A stretch of 64,000 nucleotides of DNA, taken from contig JADJCA010000001.1 of the NCBI GenBank assembly GCA_016703425.1, forward strand, positions 930,001 to 994,000, given 5' to 3'. Positions 33,923 to 43,493 of the stretch are shown in pieces (position 1 is the stretch's first letter; every line of letters starts with the position of its first letter). The position numbers were made by a program, and so were the translations under genes. The notes under the pieces are model-generated. The model was given only the letters and a program-made list of their open reading frames with translations, was not told where the DNA came from and did no database searches. The stretch is from Myxococcales bacterium (GTDB lineage: Bacteria; Myxococcota_A; Polyangia; Polyangiales; Polyangiaceae).

Positions 33923-35092
33923 ATGCCCTCAATGCGCCGCCGCCTCCGCGAGCTCCTTGCGCTGGCCACGCTTGCCGCGCTGACCGCCTGCGGCACCCTC
34001 ATCGGCTTCGACGACTTCACGGCGCCTCCGCCCAGCGAGCCAACCGACGCCACGACGGCGGAAGGGGCACCCCCGGGAGACGGAAGCAGCACTGCCGTCG
34101 CTGACAGCAGCGTGGCCGACGGTGCAGCCGCTGGCGACAGCCAGACGTCGCCCTTGCCATGCACGAGCCCCTTCACGGGGGGCTCGATGATCGTCCTCTA
34201 CGGCGGGCGCCTTGGCGACGTGCAGCCGCTCGACGACGTCTGGACGTTCGACGGCACCACCTGGGCTTCTCAGCAGCAAGGGCCAAACCAGGTGACCCGT
34301 CACGCGATGGCCACGCGCGGAGCGCAGGCGGTCTCCTTCGGGGGAACTCACCTGGACGAGCAGCCGCACGACGACACGCAGCGGTTCTTCGCTGGGCCGA
34401 GGACCTGGGTCGCTTCCAGCCCTGCGCAGCGGCCGTCGCATCGCGCCGAGGCCGCCATGGCCCCCTTCGGCGACGAGCTCGTTCTCTTCGGCGGGACCGA
34501 CGGAACCGCCTTCGGCGATACATGGCTGTCGGCGCCGACAGACGGCGGCGACCTCACATGGAACGAGGCAAAAAACACGGGCCCTGGGCCACGCCACGCC
34601 CACGCCATGGCGACGCTCCCGGAGGCCGGCACGTTGCTCTACGGTGGCCGACTCCAGGACAGTGGATTCGTCGAGGACACAGTGGTGTGGGATGGGCTCA
34701 CTTGGCTCAAGCACGCTCACTTCACGACGGCCACCGACCACCCTAGCCGACGCGCCTATCACGCCATGGCGACGCTCGGTTGCAAGGTCATCATGTTCGG
34801 GGGCCTCGATGAATCGGGACCGCTCGGAGACACGTGGGAGTGGGACGGCCGCGTCTCGCCGAGCACGTGGGTGCGCAAGGCTCAAGGTCAGGCGGCGCCT
34901 ACGCCCCGTTACGGGCACGCGATGGCCACGCTGAACGGCACGGTCATCCTTTTTGGAGGCCGCGACAAGAGCATGCACAACAGCGAGACCTGGACCTGGA
35001 ACGGCAGCCGGTGGGACAACGTCACGAACAAGCTCGTAAGCACTCCTCCGCCGCCCCGCGCGCACCACGGGATGGCGGCCTACACGCAGTGA
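33923..35092 (+). CDS. Kelch-repeat lipoprotein
   Basis: 389 residues from ATG at 33923. Signal peptide with lipobox (ALTAC), a Thr/Ala/Asp-rich linker, then Kelch repeats marked by the diglycine blade motif and following aromatic: MIVLYGGRLGDV, ELVLFGGTDGTAF, TLLYGGRLQDS, VIMFGGLDESG, VILFGGRDKS, each paired with a DTWxWDG-type strand and RxxHAMA. Five to six blades would form a beta-propeller for protein or glycan binding outside the cell. It is convergent with dnaE. Confidence 0.88.
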   Translation: MPSMRRRLRELLALATLAALTACGTLIGFDDFTAPPPSEPTDATTAEGAPPGDGSSTAVADSSVADGAAAGDSQTSPLPCTSPFTGGSMIVLYGGRLGDVQPLDDVWTFDGTTWASQQQGPNQVTRHAMATRGAQAVSFGGTHLDEQPHDDTQRFFAGPRTWVASSPAQRPSHRAEAAMAPFGDELVLFGGTDGTAFGDTWLSAPTDGGDLTWNEAKNTGPGPRHAHAMATLPEAGTLLYGGRLQDSGFVEDTVVWDGLTWLKHAHFTTATDHPSRRAYHAMATLGCKVIMFGGLDESGPLGDTWEWDGRVSPSTWVRKAQGQAAPTPRYGHAMATLNGTVILFGGRDKSMHNSETWTWNGSRWDNVTNKLVSTPPPPRAHHGMAAYTQ

Positions 35093-35129
35093 CGGGCTGA
35101 CGGCGAGCGCTGGTCCGGTGCCATCGCCG

Positions 35130-38100
35130 TCACCTTAGCTCCGCCGCACCGCTGCCAAAGAGCCGCTCGAGCCCCGACAAGAGCGGATCGCCCACCTCCA
35201 CGCGATAGTCGCGCGAAAGCGCGAGCGTCGCTTCCGAGCCGTCGCTCAAGACGAGCGTCACGTCGACGCGCGTGTCGCCGGCGCGCTGCACGAAGAGATC
35301 GCGCATGGCCTTGAGGTGCTCGGGCTTGGCCCCGTTCTTCTCATGAATGCGAATGGCGAGGGCCTTCGTGTCCTCACGCACCATCGCTGAGAGGAGCTTC
35401 ACGTCGTTCAAGAAGATGGTGGGCTCGCGGTTCACGTCATCGTCGCCCTCGGGAGCGTCTTCGTCGCGGCGTGGAAAGCTGACCTTGCCTTGCACCACGA
35501 CGGGCTCGCCGCTCGTCAGCACGTGGGCGAAGTTTTCGATCTCCCGTCCCCTCACCTTCACGTTCACGCGGCCCGTGAGGTCTTCGAGCTCGAAGAACGC
35601 GATCTTGCCGCCGTTGTCGCGCAAGATCTTCTCGCGGTAGCCCTCGACCATGCCGGCGAGCTTCACCACGGCCCAGTCCTTCATGGTGGCGCAATCCGAC
35701 GACGCGGCGAGCTCGAAGCGCGCGAACGAGCCCGCGCCTCTCAAGTACCTGTCGAGCGGGTGCCCCGAGACGTAGAAGCCCAGCGACTGGCGCTCGCGAA
35801 CCAGAAGCTCCTTCTGGTCCCAAGGCTCGGCCTGCGCGTAGCCGCTCGACGCGGCCGCTGGTGCCCCCTTGCCGGCCGCTGGCGCCGCTGAGAAGAGCCC
35901 AAACAGCGACGTCTGGCCCACGTCACGATCACGACTCGCCGAGCGTGAGCGCTCGAGCGCCACGTCGATGCTCGCGAAGGCCCGCGCCCGAGAGATCCCT
36001 TCCGGTGCGAGCATCGTGTCGAAGGCGCCGCACTGCACCAGGGCTTCAAGCACGCCCTTGTTGATGCGCTTGGCGTCGACGCGCTCGGCGAAGTCGAAGA
36101 GATCCTTGAACGCGCCGCCCGCGCTCCGCGCTTCGAAGACCGCCTCGAGGGCGCCGCCGCCGACGCCGCGCACGGCGCCCAGGCCGAAGCGAATCTGCGG
36201 ACCGAACTTGTCGCGAACGCGATCCTTCGAGCGGAGCCGCTTGTCACCGGCGGGGTTCGTGTAGACGACCTTGAAGTCGGTGTCGCTCTCGTTGATGTCC
36301 GGCGGCAGCACCGTGACGTTCATGGCGCGCGCGTCGGCGATGGTGCGGACCACCTTCTCGATGCGGTCCTTGTCGCTCGTCATGATGGCGCACAAGAGCT
36401 CCGCCGGGTAATGCGCCTTCAGGTACGCCGTCTGGTACGTGATGAGCGCGTAGGCCGCCGAGTGGCTCTTGTTGAAGCCGTAGCCAGCGAAATACTCGAG
36501 GAGGCCGAAGATGTTCTCCGCGTCGGCGTCGGAGACGCCCTTGGCCTTGGCGCCGTCGACGAAGAGGCTCTTCTGCTTGGCCATCTCCTCGGGCTTCTTC
36601 TTGCCCATGGCGCGGCGGAGGAGATCGGCGCCGCCGAGCGAATAGCCCGCGAGCGCCTGGGCGATCTGCATGACCTGCTCTTGGTAGACGATGACGCCGT
36701 AGGTCGGCACGAGCAGATGGTCGACGAGCGCGTGCATCGTCTCGACCTTGGCGCGGCCGTGCTTGCGGTTGACGAAGTCGGCGACCATGCCGGTGCCGAG
36801 AGGCCCAGGCCGGTAGAGCGCCACGGCGGCGACGATGTCTTCGAAGCTGTCGGCGCGCAGATCCTTGAAGAGCTGCTGCATGCCGCTCGACTCGAGCTGG
36901 AAGACGCCCTTCGTTTCACCCGACCCGAGCAGTTGGTACGTGGGCTTGTCATCGAGCGGCAGCGCCGCCAAGTCGAAGGGCGCGACGCCTTTGTGGTCGG
37001 GTCGCTCGTCGATGAGCTTTTGGGCGATGTCGATGACCGTGAGGGTCTTTAGCCCCAAGAAGTCGAACTTGACGAGGCCCGCCTGCTCGACGTCGTCCTT
37101 GTAGTACTGCGTGACGTACGCGCCGCTCTTCTCGTCGCGGAAGACCGGCACGTGCTCCCACAGAGGGCCTTCGCTGATGACGATGCCGGCGGCGTGTTTA
37201 CCAGCGTGGCGTGTGAGCCCTTCGAGCTTCCGTGACTGGTCGAGGAGCTCCTTGATCTGCGGCTCGGTCTCGTAGCGAGCCTTGAGCTTCGGCTCGATGT
37301 CGAGGCTCTCGCCGATGGTGTACGTCTCGGCGGGCGTCTTGCGCGGGATCAGGTTGGCGACGGCCTGCGCGTCGATGGGCGTGATGCCCATGCAGCGGGC
37401 CACGTCTTTGATGACGCTCTTGGCCTTGAGCTCGGCGAAGGTGGCGATCTGACCGACGCTCTCTTCGCCGTATTTTTGCTGCACGTACGCGATGACCTGA
37501 TCGCGCCGGTCCATGCAGAAGTCGACGTCGAAGTCCGGCATCGACACGCGCTCGGGGTTCAAGAAGCGCTCGAAGAGGAGGTTGTACGGGATGGGATCGA
37601 GATCGGTGATCCGCATCGAGTAGGCCACGATGGATCCGGCGCCGGAGCCACGGCCCGGCCCTACGGGAACGCCGACCTCCTTCGCATGACGAATGAAGTC
37701 CCAGACGATGAGGAAGTAGCCCGGGAACTTCATCTTCGCGATGACGTCGAGCTCCATCTCGAGGCGCTTCTTGTAAGCGTCGCGATCGAACTTCTTCCCC
37801 TGCGCCTCGCCTTCCTTGAAGCGGCGCTCGAGGCCCTCCCGCGCCACGTGACGGAAGTAGCCCTCCGTGTCGTAGCCCTCGGGGACCTTGAAGTTCGGGA
37901 GCATGGGCTCACCGAGCTTGAGCTTCACCTTGCACTTCTCGGCGATGGCGAGCGTGTTCTTGAGGGCCTCGGGCCACGCGGAGAAGAGCTGCGTCATCTC
38001 GGCCGGCGACTTCAGGTACATCTCGCTGGAGCCGTGGTGCCGCTCCTTGGCTTCGGCGTACGAGCGCCCATTCTTGATGCAGGAGAGGTAGAGGTTCGCC

Positions 38101-38774
38101 TCCGAGTCCTCACGCGCCGGGAAGTGGACGTCGTTGGTGGCGACGAGCGGAAGATCAAAGCGCTTGGCCAAGTCGGCGAGGAGGCCGTTGACGACGGGCT
38201 GCTCGACGAGGCCGTGGTCTTGAAGCTCTACGTAGAGCGAACCCGGCTCGAGGATCTCCTTCAAGCGCCCGAGCATCTCGGCGCCCTTGCCCTCGCCCTC
38301 TTCCAAGATGCGCATCGGCACGAGACCGCCGAGGCAGCCGGTCATGGCGACGAGGCCTCCCTTGTGGGCCTCCAAGTCTTCGAGCGTGATGGCCAGCGAG
38401 CCGGGCGGGCTACCCTCCGCCGGCGCGATGTGACCCTTGGAGACGAGATGAACGAGGTTCTTGTAGCCGTCGGGGCTCGCCGCGAGCAGCGGCAGGTGAC
38501 GACTGTGCCCTCGATCGAAGACGTCGACCTCGGCGCCGAGGATCGGCTGCACGCTCGCGTCCTTCGCCGCCTTGTAGAACGTGATGGCGCCGAACATGTT
38601 GGCGTGATCGGTGACGGCCACGGCCTTCATGCCGCCCTTGGCGACGCGCTTGACGAGGTCTTTGACCTTCACGGCGCCGTCGAGCATCGAGTACTGCGTG
38701 TGCACGTGCAGGTGCACGAACTCGGGCCCGCTTGAAACCGGTGCTGTGGACGCGTCGTCCGCCATGGCTGACAT
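35130..38774 (-). CDS. dnaE: DNA polymerase III alpha subunit
   Basis: 1214 residues from ATG at 38774 (a second ATG at 38765 is also possible), full length for DnaE1. The N-terminal PHP domain opens with HLHVHTQYSMLDGA. The palm has PDFDVDFCMDRRDQV with catalytic acidic residues, preceded by GPGRGSGAGSIVAY. The finger region (YQEQVMQIAQALAGYSLGGAD), helix-hairpin-helix and a C-terminal OB-fold (KIAFFELEDLTGRVNVKV) follow. It polymerises DNA at the replication fork. The frame is unbroken. It is bounded by unrelated lipoprotein genes. Confidence 0.97.
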   Translation of the reverse strand: MSAMADDASTAPVSSGPEFVHLHVHTQYSMLDGAVKVKDLVKRVAKGGMKAVAVTDHANMFGAITFYKAAKDASVQPILGAEVDVFDRGHSRHLPLLAASPDGYKNLVHLVSKGHIAPAEGSPPGSLAITLEDLEAHKGGLVAMTGCLGGLVPMRILEEGEGKGAEMLGRLKEILEPGSLYVELQDHGLVEQPVVNGLLADLAKRFDLPLVATNDVHFPAREDSEANLYLSCIKNGRSYAEAKERHHGSSEMYLKSPAEMTQLFSAWPEALKNTLAIAEKCKVKLKLGEPMLPNFKVPEGYDTEGYFRHVAREGLERRFKEGEAQGKKFDRDAYKKRLEMELDVIAKMKFPGYFLIVWDFIRHAKEVGVPVGPGRGSGAGSIVAYSMRITDLDPIPYNLLFERFLNPERVSMPDFDVDFCMDRRDQVIAYVQQKYGEESVGQIATFAELKAKSVIKDVARCMGITPIDAQAVANLIPRKTPAETYTIGESLDIEPKLKARYETEPQIKELLDQSRKLEGLTRHAGKHAAGIVISEGPLWEHVPVFRDEKSGAYVTQYYKDDVEQAGLVKFDFLGLKTLTVIDIAQKLIDERPDHKGVAPFDLAALPLDDKPTYQLLGSGETKGVFQLESSGMQQLFKDLRADSFEDIVAAVALYRPGPLGTGMVADFVNRKHGRAKVETMHALVDHLLVPTYGVIVYQEQVMQIAQALAGYSLGGADLLRRAMGKKKPEEMAKQKSLFVDGAKAKGVSDADAENIFGLLEYFAGYGFNKSHSAAYALITYQTAYLKAHYPAELLCAIMTSDKDRIEKVVRTIADARAMNVTVLPPDINESDTDFKVVYTNPAGDKRLRSKDRVRDKFGPQIRFGLGAVRGVGGGALEAVFEARSAGGAFKDLFDFAERVDAKRINKGVLEALVQCGAFDTMLAPEGISRARAFASIDVALERSRSASRDRDVGQTSLFGLFSAAPAAGKGAPAAASSGYAQAEPWDQKELLVRERQSLGFYVSGHPLDRYLRGAGSFARFELAASSDCATMKDWAVVKLAGMVEGYREKILRDNGGKIAFFELEDLTGRVNVKVRGREIENFAHVLTSGEPVVVQGKVSFPRRDEDAPEGDDDVNREPTIFLNDVKLLSAMVREDTKALAIRIHEKNGAKPEHLKAMRDLFVQRAGDTRVDVTLVLSDGSEATLALSRDYRVEVGDPLLSGLERLFGSGAAELR

Positions 38775-38793
38775 CTCGTAACACGACTCGAGG

Positions 38794-39906
38794 TCACCCT
38801 CCCGACTTCCGTAGGGCGCACGAGAGCACGCGACGAACCTCTACTTTGAAGCGCGAAGAATGGCGTGAATGCTCGGCGGGACCTTCGTCGTCGTCAGAAG
38901 ATGCCTCGCGCGCTAGCCGAGAGCTCATGGACCGGACCGGGCCTCCAAGGACCACCGCGGCGCCGCCATCGAGGGGCACGGCGCTAAGCGCCGGCGCGGC
39001 GGAGTTGCCGAAGTAGAGGCAAACGTCGTCGACCGTGAAGAGTTCCGCTCTCGGCGCCACCGAGCGACTCGCCCCACCATTGGCCGAGACCGCTCGAATA
39101 TCGGTCTCATTGAGCCAATAGACGTCGCCCCACGCACCGCGATGGGCCGACCGGCGCCGCGCCCCGTCCGTCGCCTCGAAGAGCGTCGCGACGTTCCCCC
39201 GCCCGAACTTGAGAATGCGTCGGCTCGACGCCGCCATGTAGACGGAGACCCCGTCCGTGATCAGGCCGAGCGCGGAACTCGCTCCGAGGGCCGAGTCCTT
39301 GAAGAGCACGTCAAGCCCGTAGTCAGCTCGGGGGACGGCGAAGCCAACCTCGACGCCCGGCCCCGGGCCCGGGAAAGCCACGACGGCCAGCTTCGCGACG
39401 CCCGGCCCGTACCGTTCGGCGGCCGGGGCTGCTCGGTTCACGAAGGGCGGATTGTCGAGCGTTGAGAGGGCCTTGCCCACCTTCCGAAAGACCACGTCGG
39501 ACGGGCCGGATGCGACGTACCAGATGGTGCGTTCTTCGGGGTCGGGCCAGACAAGCCGGATGGCTTCGCCGGAGAGCGTCTCAATCGAGCGGCGCACGAG
39601 GGGGCCACCCGCGGAGGCCGTCCACGAGGAGAGTTTCGTGGCCCCGCTGGAAAGCTCCTCAACGAAGTAGGCGCCCTCGTCGTCGGTGATGAGCAAGCGC
39701 GGGGTGCCCTCGAGGGCGAGGTCCACGGCGACCGCATCGAGCGCACACGGTCGCCCGGCTTCGGGGAAGAATGCAACGTCGCCGCTTGCGTTGCTCGCAT
39801 CGGTCGTCGCGTTGGCTTCGGGGCGGTCGGTCACCTCCGCGAGCAAGAGCTGGCAAGCAGCCACCCACGGCAAGGCCGTCAGTGCGAAGACACGGCGGAC
39901 GAGCAC
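38794..39906 (-). CDS. predicted lipoprotein, beta-propeller-like
   Basis: 370 residues. Signal peptide with lipobox (WVAAC). The mature protein has repeating strands with short polar turns (PRLLITDDEGAYFVEEL, AIRLVWPDPEERTIWYVA, GLITDGVSVYMAASS, WGDVYWLNETDIRAV), a pattern found in propeller proteins that report monitored values in myxobacterial genomes. The C-terminal 45 residues are Ser/Arg-rich and may be affected by a base error. No family is assigned. It lies 20 bp upstream of dnaE but a functional link is unlikely. Confidence 0.7.
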   Translation of the reverse strand: MLVRRVFALTALPWVAACQLLLAEVTDRPEANATTDASNASGDVAFFPEAGRPCALDAVAVDLALEGTPRLLITDDEGAYFVEELSSGATKLSSWTASAGGPLVRRSIETLSGEAIRLVWPDPEERTIWYVASGPSDVVFRKVGKALSTLDNPPFVNRAAPAAERYGPGVAKLAVVAFPGPGPGVEVGFAVPRADYGLDVLFKDSALGASSALGLITDGVSVYMAASSRRILKFGRGNVATLFEATDGARRRSAHRGAWGDVYWLNETDIRAVSANGGASRSVAPRAELFTVDDVCLYFGNSAAPALSAVPLDGGAAVVLGGPVRSMSSRLAREASSDDDEGPAEHSRHSSRFKVEVRRVLSCALRKSGG

Positions 39907-40037
39907 GCTCGGATCCTACCCCAGGGCGCGCATGAGGCGACCGGTTTCACCCGCAAATAGGCCTCTCTGCGCGCGCCCGCGCTTGCCGTTCGACATGAGC
40001 GCTCGTAAGGTTCGCGGCGCTTTCTGGGAGGACATCG

Positions 40038-41153
40038 ATGAAGCACCGCCACATCCTTTCGCTTGTCACTTGCTCGCTCACGCTGGGCGCCCTTGCCGCC
40101 ACCTCGCTGCCGGCCTGCTCCTCCTCGGAAACGACCCCATCGACGGCGACCGTGAAGAAGGCGCCGGCGCGCCCCGCCGCGCCCGCCACCACCGAGACGT
40201 CGACGCGAACCTTCGCCGTCAAGCAGCTCTTCTTGGGTGACGCCCCGCGCACCGGCGCGCCGACGAGCACAGCGTGGAAGAAGTTTGGCTACGACCTCGA
40301 TGGCAAGACGTCGACGCAGGCGTCCACGGACGTGTGCAAACCGCCGGCCGGCGGAGAGAACGTCGCCCGTGAAGACGGCGACCAAGGCATCGACAACTCC
40401 TTCGGTCGAAACCTCATGCAGACGATCATCGGCCTCAGCCCGTCGGCGGCGACCGATGTGCAGACGCAGCTCGTCAACGGCTCCTTCACCCTGCTCTTGT
40501 CGGTGACCGGCCTCTCGGACGACCCGAAGCAAACGGCAACGGGCCTCAAAGGCTTCATGAACGCTGGCGGTATCTTCGATCCGTCGGGGCAGACCAAGCC
40601 GAACTTCGGCGACAAGGCCCTCGATTGGCCCGTTCAGGGCGACCTCCTCGCCGACGCCAAAGACCCCAAGTCGTCGCGCGTGAAGTTCGGCGACGCCTAC
40701 ATCGCCGGCGGCACCTGGGTGAGCGGCAGCGACTCGGTCATCTCGCTCACGCTCAACGTCGGCGGCCGCGCCCTCGGGCTCAACATCACCAAGGCGCAGG
40801 TCACCTTTGAGCACTCGGCGCCCAACGTGGCGTCGGGCGGCGTCATCGCGGGCATACTCAACACCAACGAGCTCATCGCTGCGCTCGCGCCGTCGTTGGC
40901 TCGTCTCGACCCGAAGCTTTGCTCCGCCGACAAGGCCTCGGCCATCACCGACACGATCCGCGGCTACTCCGACATCCTGACGGACGGCACGCAGGACCCG
41001 AGCAAGGACTGCAACGGCATCTCCATTGGTCTCGGCTTCGAGGCCGTCGAGGTTGCGAACCCGACGAAGGTCGCGCCCACCGAGCCGGCGCCGCCGGACC
41101 CCTGCACCGATCCCGGCGACGCGGGCGCGAAAGACGCGGCGCAGGGCGGCTGA
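40038..41153 (+). CDS. secreted lipoprotein of unknown function
   Basis: 371 residues from ATG at 40038 with GGGAGGA 6 nt upstream. Signal peptide ends at SLPAC. An Ala/Pro/Thr linker precedes a globular domain that includes DQGIDNSFGRNLM, DVQTQLVNGSFTLLLSVTGL and a long beta-rich segment (VISLTLNVGGRALGLNITKAQVTFE split in strands), and ends in a Pro-rich tail. It resembles a group of exported proteins known mostly from Polyangiales. Function is unknown. coaE follows 6 bp later, so the pair may be one transcript. Confidence 0.75.
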   Translation: MKHRHILSLVTCSLTLGALAATSLPACSSSETTPSTATVKKAPARPAAPATTETSTRTFAVKQLFLGDAPRTGAPTSTAWKKFGYDLDGKTSTQASTDVCKPPAGGENVAREDGDQGIDNSFGRNLMQTIIGLSPSAATDVQTQLVNGSFTLLLSVTGLSDDPKQTATGLKGFMNAGGIFDPSGQTKPNFGDKALDWPVQGDLLADAKDPKSSRVKFGDAYIAGGTWVSGSDSVISLTLNVGGRALGLNITKAQVTFEHSAPNVASGGVIAGILNTNELIAALAPSLARLDPKLCSADKASAITDTIRGYSDILTDGTQDPSKDCNGISIGLGFEAVEVANPTKVAPTEPAPPDPCTDPGDAGAKDAAQGG

Positions 41154-41159
41154 GTCTCT

Positions 41160-41798
41160 GTGCACGTCTTCGGACTCACCGGCGGTCTCGCCTCCGGCAA
41201 GAGCACCGTCGGCGCCCTCTATCGATCGATGGGCGTCCCCGTCGTCGATGCCGACCTCGTTGCGCGCGAGGTCGTCAAGAAGGGTCTGCCCGCGCTGGCA
41301 GAGCTCGCGGCCGCGTTCGGGGCTGACGTGCTCCGCTCCGACGGCGACCTCGACCGGGTGGTGCTCGCGCGCCGCGTCTTCGGCGACGCCGAGGCCAAGG
41401 CGAAGCTCGACGCCATCATGCACCCCAAAATCCGCGCCCGCAGCGCCGAGTTGCTCAAGGCCCATGCCGACAGCGGCGAGCCGCTCGCCTGCTACGAGGC
41501 GGCGCTCCTCGTGGAGACCGGCATGGCCGACGCGTTTCGCCCGCTGGTGGTGGTGGCGGCGCGCCCCGAGCTCCAGCTCGCGCGCGCCATGGCCCGCGAC
41601 GGCGAGGACACGGAGGCCGTAAAGCGACGCCTCGCCTCGCAGATGCCGCTCGAAGCCAAGGTGGCCGTCGCAGACTTCGTCGTCGAGAACAACGCCGACG
41701 AGGCCGCCCTCAAGGCCGCCGCCGAGGGCGCGCTCCTGGCGGTCTGCGCCCGCGTCGGCGTGGACGGCGCGCGCTACGGCCTCGCGACAGCCCGGTAG
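41160..41798 (+). CDS. coaE: dephospho-CoA kinase
   Basis: 212 residues from GTG at 41160. P-loop GLTGGLASGKST at the N terminus, then VPVVDADLVAREVV, RVFGDAEAKAKLDAIMHP and EAALLVETGMADAF match CoaE throughout. It phosphorylates the 3'-hydroxyl of dephospho-CoA in the last step of CoA synthesis, in the cytosol. It is about 10 residues longer than the E. coli enzyme at the C terminus. The gene is only 6 bp after the secreted-protein gene and 95 bp before the FHA regulator. Confidence 0.96.
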   Translation: MHVFGLTGGLASGKSTVGALYRSMGVPVVDADLVAREVVKKGLPALAELAAAFGADVLRSDGDLDRVVLARRVFGDAEAKAKLDAIMHPKIRARSAELLKAHADSGEPLACYEAALLVETGMADAFRPLVVVAARPELQLARAMARDGEDTEAVKRRLASQMPLEAKVAVADFVVENNADEAALKAAAEGALLAVCARVGVDGARYGLATAR

Positions 41799-41893
41799 CG
41801 CGTTGCTCCGTCCAATCGAAGCTCGCGAGCCATCGCCCGCGAGGCCCGCTTCCGTGGTTCCGCCACCGGCCAATTCCCGTTACATTTCCGATC

Positions 41894-43363
41894 ATGGTGA
41901 CCAGCGCGACCGGCAAGTTGCGCACCGGCGTGGCCTCGGCTTACGAGGATGAGGGCGCGCGCGAGCGGACGCGAGGCCCCGAGACCTACCCCGGTCTCGT
42001 GCTGCTCTACGCGCCGAACTACGAGCAGTACCGCTCGGCGTACCTGCTCGACCGGCCCGAAGCGATCATGGGCCGTGACGCGGCCAACCACATCTTCATT
42101 CCCGACCAAGCCGCGAGCCGCCAGCACGCGCGCATCTCGCAAACGGCCGAAGGCTGGACGCTGACGGACCTGTCGAGCCGCAACGGGACGATGATCGCCG
42201 GCGCCTTCGTGACGGAGCGGGCGCTCTCACACCTCGATGAGATTCGCGTCGGCGATGCGATCTTCAAGTTCGTCGACACGGGCGCCGAACGCTTCACGGG
42301 CTACCGCATTGACGGCACCGTCTTCGGCGAGCGCCGCGCGAAGCTCTTGACGGAGCTAGTCGGCGGAGCGCAGATCGACGGGCTCGCCGCCGACATCGAG
42401 CGCATCGCCCCGACGGAGCTATCGTGCATGATCCTCGGCGAGACCGGCACGGGGAAGGAGGTCGTGGCGCGCGGCCTTCATCGCGCGTCGGGTCGCCGCG
42501 GCGGCTTCCAAGCGATCAACTGCGCCGCGATCCCGCAGAACCTCCTTGAGAGCGAGCTCTTCGGATACCGCCGCGGCGCCTTCTCGGGAGCCGACCGCGA
42601 CAAGCCCGGCCTCATAAAGTTGGCCGACGGGGGCACGCTGTTCTTGGACGAGATCGGCGACATGCCGCTCGACGCGCAAGCGAAGCTCCTCCGCGTCCTC
42701 CAGTCGCGAGAGGTATTTCCCTTGGGCGGCACGACGGCGGAGCGCGTCGACATCCGCGTCGTCTGCGCGACCCACCGCGACCTCTACGCCTTCGTTCAAT
42801 CGGAGCGCTTTCGCGGCGACCTCTTCGCGCGGCTCAACGATCACGCGGTGACGTTGCCGCCGCTGAGGAGCCGCAAGGAGGACATCTACCTGCTCGCGAA
42901 GAGCTTCGCGGGGCGCTACGGACACCCAGGCCTCGCGGTCTCCTTCTCGGCGATGGTGGCCATGTTGCACTACGCCTGGCCCTTCAACGTGCGCGAGCTC
43001 GAGAGCTGCATCAAGCGTGGCATCGCCCTCGGCGGTGGCGTCGTCCTCGACGTGACCCATCTGCCAGAGGCGATCACCGCGCAGATGAAGGCCTACGGCG
43101 ATCGGAAGCGTCCGAGCGGCAGCGCCGGGAGCATCCCTCCTGCGGGCCCCGACGCCTCGCAACCGCCGCCGTCGGTGGCTCACCCCGGCGCCGACCAAGC
43201 AGGCGCACGACCGAGCGCGCCGCCCACGGAGGTCGAGCTGCGCAACCTCCTGGAGCGTCACCAGGGAAACGTCGCCGCCGTGGGGAGAGAGCTCGGCAAG
43301 GAGCGCATGCAGATCCACCGATGGCTCAAGCGTTTCGGCATCACCCTCGACAAGTATCGCTAG
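41894..43363 (+). CDS. FHA-domain sigma-54-dependent activator
   Basis: 489 residues. An N-terminal FHA domain (about 40-130: IMGRDAANHIFIPD, ASRQHARIS, LSSRNGTMI) binds phosphothreonine and replaces the usual receiver. The AAA+ core has Walker A GETGTGKE, the sigma-54 contact loop GAFSGA (Ser in place of the usual Thr), Walker B GGTLFLDEIGD and the arginine-containing RGDLFARLND. A linker leads to a Fis-type helix-turn-helix (VELRNLLERHQGNVAAVGREL). It should switch sigma-54 promoters in answer to a Ser/Thr-kinase signal. No target promoter was found in the window. Confidence 0.93.
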   Translation: MVTSATGKLRTGVASAYEDEGARERTRGPETYPGLVLLYAPNYEQYRSAYLLDRPEAIMGRDAANHIFIPDQAASRQHARISQTAEGWTLTDLSSRNGTMIAGAFVTERALSHLDEIRVGDAIFKFVDTGAERFTGYRIDGTVFGERRAKLLTELVGGAQIDGLAADIERIAPTELSCMILGETGTGKEVVARGLHRASGRRGGFQAINCAAIPQNLLESELFGYRRGAFSGADRDKPGLIKLADGGTLFLDEIGDMPLDAQAKLLRVLQSREVFPLGGTTAERVDIRVVCATHRDLYAFVQSERFRGDLFARLNDHAVTLPPLRSRKEDIYLLAKSFAGRYGHPGLAVSFSAMVAMLHYAWPFNVRELESCIKRGIALGGGVVLDVTHLPEAITAQMKAYGDRKRPSGSAGSIPPAGPDASQPPPSVAHPGADQAGARPSAPPTEVELRNLLERHQGNVAAVGRELGKERMQIHRWLKRFGITLDKYR

Positions 43364-43469
43364 TGTCCTGGTCAAGTTCGCTCGCCGAATGTCGCGCCCC
43401 TCGTCGAGCGAGGCGCGCGAATTCGTCAGTCAAAGTCACAAGTGTACTCGGTTCCTGTCCTTGTTCGGC

Positions 43470-43492
43470 GTGGTGAATCTCTGATTCACCAC
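43470..43492. terminator. perfect 10-bp hairpin between convergent genes
   Basis: GTGGTGAATC, TCT, GATTCACCAC: ten perfect pairs with a 3-nt loop, ending just before the stop codon of the convergent minus-strand lipoprotein gene and about 110 bp after the FHA regulator stop. Location suggests a bidirectional terminator. There is no U-run on either side, so Rho-assisted or simple mRNA-end stabilisation is possible. Confidence 0.6.
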
Positions 43493-43493
43493 A

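Noticed and set aside
37476..38735. 419-residue plus-strand frame and similar frame at 36411-37052
   Set aside because: Antisense to dnaE, which is intact on the other strand.
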